This document shows positions 12,301 to 21,300 of a DNA stretch of 64,000 nt, in pieces. Position 1 is the stretch's first letter; each line of letters opens with the position of its first letter. The translations under genes were made by a program, and so were the position numbers. The DNA comes from Bathymodiolus brooksi (lineage: Eukaryota > Mollusca > Bivalvia > Mytilida > Modiolidae): positions 79,446,829 through 79,510,828 of the forward strand of contig OY804588.1 of NCBI GenBank assembly GCA_963680875.1, read 5' to 3'. The notes beneath the pieces were generated by a model, which had not been told where the DNA came from, made no database searches, and saw only the letters and a program-made list of their open reading frames with translations.

Positions 12301-15300
12301 GGAATCAATTCGGGACATCATTATCTACCCACATATCAAATTTTGATGATATCGTACAATGTTGAATTTTTGCGGTATTGTGGCGGCCATTTTGAAAATG
12401 GTGACCAGTAGAAATTTTCAATGTCGGGACATCATTATCTACCCACATATAAAATATTGATGATATCGGACAATGTTGAATTTTTACCGCCCATATTTTA
12501 TGCTGTGTTTTGAAAATGACAGACATCTCGAAAATTTTGAAAATGCAGAATTGCTCCTCTAATGGTGACCTATCACTATGTCAAATTTTATGTCTCTATC
12601 ATTATCCATGTAGAAGTTATCAACATTAATGTACGAAATTTCAACTTTCCCATAGGATTCTATAGTAACCCCCACCCCCTTTGAACCCCTCAAAATATGA
12701 CTTTGACCGCCTTTACCACAAAGCTGAAAACTTTAGGACCAACTAGAAACATATATCTATAACTCCACCAAGTTTCATGAAATTTGTAAAGTAGTTCCTG
12801 AGATCTGCCGTGAACAAGTTCATGGTCCGCGGAAAGAAAGGAGAAAGAGAAGATTAATAATAATAATAATAAGAAACGGAGCAAAAACAATAAGTCTCCC
12901 AAACTTTGTTTGGAAGACTTAGACTTGACTATTTAAAGAAGGGATTTTCCCTCGAGCAGGGTATTTGCCTATAGTACCGTGGTATTATAGGGAATTCCCA
13001 AGGGCAAATACCACGGCGATTGGGATAAAGTGGAAAAAACTAAGGATTGGTAAAAAATACCCCTTTCATCAACCAATCAGAAGACAACATTCATATATAA
13101 GGTGGAATTATAAAAAAAACCAATATGGATTTTACATGATATATGTCAGTTAATAGTTCTTATTGACAAGTAAAACAATAAATTTGATGTATTCTGATGT
13201 TCATTGTAATGTCGTACGAGGAGTAATGTTCTAGCAGGTCGTTCAATAATGTCGTATGAGGAGTAATGTTGTAGCAGGTCGTTCAATAATGTCGTACGAG
13301 GAGTAATGTTGTAGCAGGTCGTTCAATAATGTCGTACGAGGAGTAATGTTGTAGCAGGTCGTTCAATAATGTCGTACGAGGAGTAATGTTGTAGCAGGCC
13401 GTTCAATAATAGGCGGTACTAGGTACTTTTATCCACCTAAAAAGGTAATTGGTACCTTCTGATTTTAAAGAATGTTGTTTAAGATATTCGTGGACAATTG
13501 TTAAAATTTTAATAAAAAAAATACCACCTGTAAATAGTGAAGTACTGGTAGACATGAAAAATATTGAAAGTCCTGTAGTATGCTATACTATTAAGATCAA
13601 TTAATTATATTTAAAGTACAGTAGAATCTTGTCGTGTCTAAGCGGAACTTAACATTTATGGTAGTCTGATACTAGCACAGAACAAGTAAAAAGATAAAAA
13701 AAAAAAAAACAAATGCAAAGATATCTAAACGTTATAATAATTATTTTTGCAGTAAACCATTTAACGACAGACTTCCTCATAGACATTGTAGATTTTTTCC
13801 TGTAAAAATATATAGTGTAAGGTATTTTTTATTGACCAATCAAAAGTCATTTAAAAATTATCACTATCTGAATTCACCAATCAGAACTAGCCATGCTATT
13901 TTTCTCCATCAATAGATCTAGTCTTGTTTGTAAACGAAAGTCAGATCTGTCAATCTGCTCCAACATATACGGTTAGGGTTATGTGTGTTTTACACCACTT
14001 TCAACAATATTTCAGTTACAAATGAATATTGTGACAGTTTTATTGGTGGAGGAAACAGGTGAACAAGGAGAAAACCACTGACCAATCACAAATTAATCAC
14101 TGACAAACTTTATCACATAAGGCTGTATCGAGTACATCTCACCTGAACAGGATTCAAACTCACAACTTTAGTGGCGATAGGCACTGATTGCATAGGTAGT
14201 TATATATCCAACTACCATACGATCACTACCACGCTCCATCATAGAAACATAGAAAAACAACCACCATTAATATGGTTAAAAATTATTTTGACTGAGTATT
14301 AAACGTACGCTTCATCATAACCACATATCAGCCCTGAGGAGTCTGTGGGGTATAATAGTCTACTTGGGTTTCCCCATACAAAACCTGAAAAATACAAAAG
14401 ATTACTGGAGCTTGTTATCATTCCCAGCTGGTAAGACAAGTTTTTAGAGCTGTGATGACATGAAATTCTGATTATCTTAAAGTAGGAAAATTATAGCTGA
14501 CTCTAAAATTACATGTACATTACATCATTAGAAAAAGATATTTTTTGTCAAATTTGTATGTGATATTGACTTTTTTGATACTTCACAATAAATCTGATAT
14601 CATACATATAATATTCAAGGACAAATATATTGTGAGAATAACTAATATCAATAATATCTTCCCAACGTATTGGGAATAAATAAAATATTAATTACTGAGG
14701 CTCAAAAGGGGTTATACATTGATATTTTCCAGGTTGTAATATAGAATTTGTTTAAATAATATCATTGATTAAGAAACTAATTATAAGTGTGTAAACAGGG
14801 ATGATTTTACTTTTTTTTTTAAATGGACATGTACTTATACAATTTTTATAAAAATTCCTTTCCCATTCTTACGGAATTTGACCCTCACTACCCAAATGAA
14901 TAGTTCTGTAGCTTGACCCATAGAACATTTTGGTAATGATCCCCCACTACCTAAACAAAATTTACAGAAAAGACCTTCCATTACCAGCTTCCTCATAAAT
15001 CCTTTTATAGACTGACCTTACAAAACAACAGACTACCTACCCATACAACTTTTTGGTACCGCAATACAACCCCCCCCCCCCCCCACTACCTATTTAAAGG
15101 ACCTTCCAATACCTGCTTCCCAATAAAAAATTTTTTTGACAGAATTGCCCACAAAATTACAGACTACCTACCCATACAATTTTTTGGTACCCCCCCCCCC
15201 ACACTACCTAAACAAAATTTATTTTAAGGACATTCCATTAGCTCCTTCCCCATCAAACTTTTATTACAGAATAGCCTTCCAACATTATAGACTTGTTTAT

Positions 15301-18300
15301 AAAAGATGTAATGATAATCTTCTCAGTCAGATAAACACTTCAATACTATTTTTCCTGAATTATATTCGTACATATTAAAGATTATAGCAATAACACTGAG
15401 GTTTAAAAAGTGATAAACTGGAGCTATAAATTATTGGGCTATTCAGCATGTTAAAATCAACTCAGTACTTTATACTTTAAAGGCATTAAAAATGAGCTGC
15501 AACAACACCGAAAATAACATAACAGAAAAATATTAAACATTACCTGCCTCCTGCAACCTTCTTGAGCCTAAGCATTCAACAAAAAAGTAGATAAAATGTT
15601 TATTGTTTATCCTGTGTTGGAAAACAGGCCAGGTACAAGTAAAAGAAAATGTTTAGATCAAACAAAAAAACGTGATATTTTACCTAATACTGAAACAGCT
15701 ATGAGTCCAAGTATAAAGACAAGGAATGTCAGACAACAAATCACATCTGTACAGGATCTGTAACATGAAAAAGAAATATCAGACAACAAATCACATCTGT
15801 ACAGGACCTGTAACCTGCAACATGAAAAAGAAATATCAGACAACAAATCACATCTGTACAGGATCTGTAACCTGCAACAGGAAAAAGAAATATCAGACAA
15901 CAAATCACATCTGGGAAGGATCTGTAACATGAAAAAGAAATATCAGACAACAAATCACATCTGTACAGGACCTGTAACCTGCAACATGAAAAAGAAATAT
16001 CAGACAACAAATCGCATCTGTACAGGTTCCGTAATGTGAAAATAACCAATTATGTCATGCTACAAATGATCACAGGTACGTGTAAGAAGAGCAAAAATAT
16101 AAATACCACAAAGAAAAAAAATTAAGATTTAATAATAAAACTGTTATAGGTAAAAGCTGCCAGATTTTCCTCAAGTATACTTATAATGAGTGCTGAAGGT
16201 GCTATTCGCAATCCAAATTGGCTATATAAGGTCATTACCGTATTTATCATATAATTATACATTTATGACGTAATGTCACTCGCATGTGATCAGTAGTGGG
16301 GTTTCATCATGCAGATCTCCCACCCAGTGTCATATTAGTTAAAGGGGAGTAAAGATCTTTAGTAAGAGATCTGATTTTCATAAGACTGTGAGAATCTGTA
16401 TCCCTAAACAGATCATAGTAGTTCATCAACCCAACAGTACTTAACACATAAATGCAGGTTTTTAGGTTAAGGTTTATGGTGTTTAACGTCACTTTGAACT
16501 CACAAGTTTAGTGATTATAGGCACTAATTGCACAGGTAGGTGTAAATCCAACTACCAAATGATGACGACCACCCCCTCCCCCCACCACCACACACACACA
16601 TATCATTATGCAATCATGAATTAATCAAACAAACCAACAATTATATAATTTAATTAATGAGAAATCTAAAAATATGGTAATAAATATTCTTTGTACTGTT
16701 TTCTTAATTTCTGTATGTTTACCTCTTCTCTATTGGACCTTTAAAATTGTCATTATGTTTTCTGGTTTCTCCTGCAAAATAAAATACATCATTTTCAAAA
16801 AACATGTTCATAGACAAGACTGTTATCTAGGATTTAATCAATGACTTCTGAGCAGCAATGCTGTTTAACAGTTAAAATTAACATGTTTCATTCACATATA
16901 TAATACATTCAAATATTAAACACTAAAATATCAATAAAATGATGATTTTCAAATGTACAATTAAAAAACCCATTAATTATACATCTATAGGTGCCGTATC
17001 AACTATCAGCAGGTGTCAAATTGACCAGGAGCCGAAATTACTATCTTCGGTGCCGAAATGACTTGAATTCTTATATACAGTACAGCTGACAGCATACACT
17101 GATAAATGCTGAGCATAATCTGGATGCTGAGCCAGGATCGGCATTTTCGCTGATGGTCTGTTAATTAACCCCAAGGTAATAAACAGGGCCATAAAATACC
17201 TGGTCTGACAGTAGTGTCTTCTTAATTTCACAGGTGATCTACAGGTAAATATATACACCTGTTTGTGTTACATTACAGGAAATGGGCATATTTGGATTTC
17301 AGTGATTTTGATGTGTAGAAAAAAGGACATTTAACTGTACCTTGAAAATTTGTCAATAAAATAATATTTTCAAAATTTAATATTTTGTGATATTAGCATC
17401 AGTTAACAATTTAAACAAATAATTGAAATGAAATCATAATTTTGTGTTGTATAAAAAGAATTTTTAACTGAAAATATGGCAAAGAAGAACAAAATTAATT
17501 GTGATGCTATTTTAATCAATAAATTAATTAATTAAGATTAGATTTAACATTTTAAGAATTTTCTTTCTATGTAATGTGCATGTGTGTACATGTTAGTCAT
17601 GTATTTAAGAGTTTTTGTTTTTGTTTTTCAACTTTGACAAAAATGTTATAGTTGTTCTTTTATGATACATGTATTTAAAATTTTATTTTTATTTTGTAAT
17701 TAATTTTATCTGTTTTTGCAGAGGAATAATATATTTAATTTGCTTTATCAATTTAATCAAATAAATGTAATCCAATTTCAAAAATATAATTGTTACTATG
17801 GTTCGATTTTTTTTAATCCATTTTATCCAAGGTAATATTAATTTCTTTTCTTTTCATAGTTTATTTTGTGACATGTCAGGTTTTTTTTTGTTATTCAGGA
17901 CATTTCTTGAACATTTTTTTTCTTCACATCTTTATTCTTATTTTGTTAAACATATTCTAAACATTGAAAAAAATATGTCATTTGATTATAAATACATTTT
18001 TTTCAATATAAAAAATGACAAATTAAGTATTTTTTGTATATTAACACACAGATATGGTAAACATAGAAAATCTCAATCAATGAAGGATTTATGGACACTT
18101 GTAATTTGCCACTTATTCACTCTCATGTCATAAATTGACCTTAAAGAGACATACTGTCTAGGCTAATGAAAAAGAATAACACACACACACAATCATATTC
18201 AACTAGATTCCTAAATTAAATACATATATTATTTTTTTATAAAATGTGAAATGTTCAATGGTTAAAATTAAATTACTATAAATATCTTTTTCATAAATAG

Positions 18301-21300
18301 TCATGAATTTTGAGTTAAACTTGTTTAAAAATAATTTGATTATCAGTAGTTTAAATTTAATATATTGATCTTAAAATGTGATATGATTATTAAAATACAT
18401 GTACTTATATATATTCTTCTTTGTGACTCTTATGGTAAACAAATCTAATGGTGCATCATAAGAAAATAATATGTAAATTTTACATATATTAATGATGATG
18501 TGGAGAAAAATCTCTATGCCATGTTTAATAAATGTAATTAAAACATAGTATTCTCTGATTGTGCACCAAGTTTAATATCCACAGTTTAGTTAGAGTTTAC
18601 TTTCAAGATTTAAAACATTGATAAGACAAACAAATTGAAGAAAATATGAAGCTTTACAGCAAAAGAAAAAAGAAAAAAAAGACAACAAACAAATGGTTAA
18701 AAAAAGAATAGATACACATCTATTGTATACATGTAAATATTTTCAAATAATTTACTTTTAAATTTTAAAATATAGATAATAATTGAAATTTTAACAAAAC
18801 AAATCAATTGGAAAACAAAGAAATTTCAATTCAATTTTAGAATTATCAAAACATTACTACATTGTAAAATAGAAAATTTATTATGTAAATATTTCCACTA
18901 AATCACACATACATGCTCAGGTAAATTTTACTAACACCTATTGAATCAGGTACATCTACCTGGAAATAATTATGATCATATTGTTTATTAAATTGCTGAA
19001 TATCTGTACAGGTGAGGGTAATAAAACTGATCATCAGCCCATGATTTACGACCCCCAATAAAACCTCAGCATTGAATGCTGAGCCTTTTAAATACTCAGC
19101 ATTTATCAGTGTATGCTGTCAGCTGTACTGTAAGAGAATATATCTGACCTTGCATTTAACTAGAGTAAATTTTTCACAGTTCATGAATTTTATATTCGAG
19201 AAGTTTCAAAGCTCATTCGTGAGTCGCAAATGAAAATGGTGAGTCCAGTACTCTTCTAGGTGAGTTGCAAGGATCTCTGAAAAGGACACCTGAACGTGAT
19301 CCCTTACATGGCAGTGTTAGATCTGTATACAAGAGTACAACCACCTAAAACAAGGGACTCTTGAGTTTTATGTGATTGAATATTTTTTATGATTGTATGA
19401 ATTTAGAAATTAGTAAAAAAAAAAATCCATTGATTCACTGTATACATAACAGAGTTTGTTAGAACTACGAAGTTTTTAAATCATCAAATCCAGAAGACAA
19501 AATACCAATTAGGAATTCCCTGAAGACCTGAATAGTCCCTTGGCCTAGCAGTACTGTAACATCCTAGTTTTAACTGTTAAACAGGTGCCGAATTGACCTG
19601 ATACTTTCATACCTGTTAACCGACCCCCCCTCCCTTTGCATGGGGGTCTCCAGCGTAAGCCTTATCTCCCGCATGGACTGGGTCTCCTGCGCGGGAGACA
19701 TTAATCTCCCCCCAACAAAAAAATCAAGTACAATAAAATCTTGACCTACATTTTGCAATCAATATTTCTGGAAATTCCCCATTTGGAACTCCCGTGCTGA
19801 CAAAAAACTCTGAGAGATACGAATGGTAAAGGTGTTTAAATGATATCCGGTTATTGATCTTGTTTGACACCTTTACAGGTAAATTGGGTCATGGAGATTA
19901 ATTAAGGTGTTGATGATTATATAACAATTATCCACTGATTGACAGTTAATTGGGGATAAGGAAGTGGGTTTGTGGCACACGCTTAGATGATTAGAAGTGT
20001 GATAGCGGCAATTAAAAATAGTTATAAACCGTTGTGCAAACAGGAGTCGGACAACCTTTGATGCAGAGGAAAACCTCTTATTTCGATCAAACGTGCAATG
20101 AATTCATCTCGGATTGAGTTGCTATGGCTTGTTTGGGAACAAAGCCGATCAAAGTATTATTTAAAGACTAAGTTCCAGGATGGAATTGAGAAACCACAAA
20201 AATGCCGAAACGTATGCTATCACCCAACGCACCAGCAGCAAAGTGACTTTTTAATTTTAGTGCTCTATGACTTTATTGTTCAGAACATTCTGTCTTCATT
20301 GTTATTGCTTTGTTATAACCGTATGATTATGAATGATTATGAATAAATTATAAATAAAGTTTTTATCCTTCATTCATCATATGAAACACTACTAATAAGA
20401 CAGAAATGTAAACAATATATATTGAAATGGGATGCAGTTGGTTCAATACTGAAACAAACAAAAGGAAAACATCAATTAACAATAACAACATGCATCAAAT
20501 ACGTCGATAAAAAATCTCCAGTTATGAGACCAAATCTCCAGTTGTAGCATAGCAACTCTATCACATGTATGCAACTACAAGGTACAATCTTGTGCGTTTA
20601 AAGGCGACGCACAAAATCTCCCCCTTAGAAGAGTTGGTAGGGGGGAGATCTCCCCCCTAGCAGTTCCCAGAGGTTAACAGGTACATTGTATGTACTTTAC
20701 ATAAGACGTGTAATTTTCCTATTTGGGAGAACATCACCTAAAGCGACAGGTATGTTACCCGAATGAACTGTGTTTTTTGAATTCAGTTTAATACTGAAGG
20801 AATTGAGTTAAATTCCATATTTTGGTATAAAACTGATCCTTTTTGCTTGTTTATTGACCCCCCCCCCCTTTTTTTTCCTGGGTTTAAATTACGGTAGGTT
20901 AAAATTTAAACTGTCGCACTACTCCTAAAGTAATAATTAAATAAATGTTGTACCGAGATTTGGTAGTCAATTTAGCCTAAAAAATCCCAGAGATACGAAC
21001 TGTAACGAAACTACATGACCCAGGAAGTAAGTCTCTTTTGCCATTAACACTGTATTGGGGACCTGCTTGCTGCTACAGTATCATAACTAAAGTGTTCACT
21101 AGATATTATCCTAGTAGTTTCACATAAAACTTTAACCTTAGTCATATATATAGTTACTTTCAAACCACATGCGTCAACACATTGAAACGTTCAATGAAAG
21201 CCCTTACAAGTTGTTTCGGCCTTATGGCAGATTCGGCCGTAGTTGATGCGGTCTTACGCAAATCCGGCCTTATATAAAATTGATGTTCCGGCCTTATCAT

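Noticed and set aside
15558..15581. 24-base micro-exon between exons 3 and 4 (GCTCAAGAAGGTTGCAGGAG core)
   Set aside because: AG and GT lie on both sides, but exons 3 and 4 already join in phase and the extra residues do not fit the family.
17798..18133. 111-codon plus-strand open frame
   Set aside because: It lies in extreme AT-rich DNA with F/I/K/N-rich translation, no family, and no splice or promoter context.
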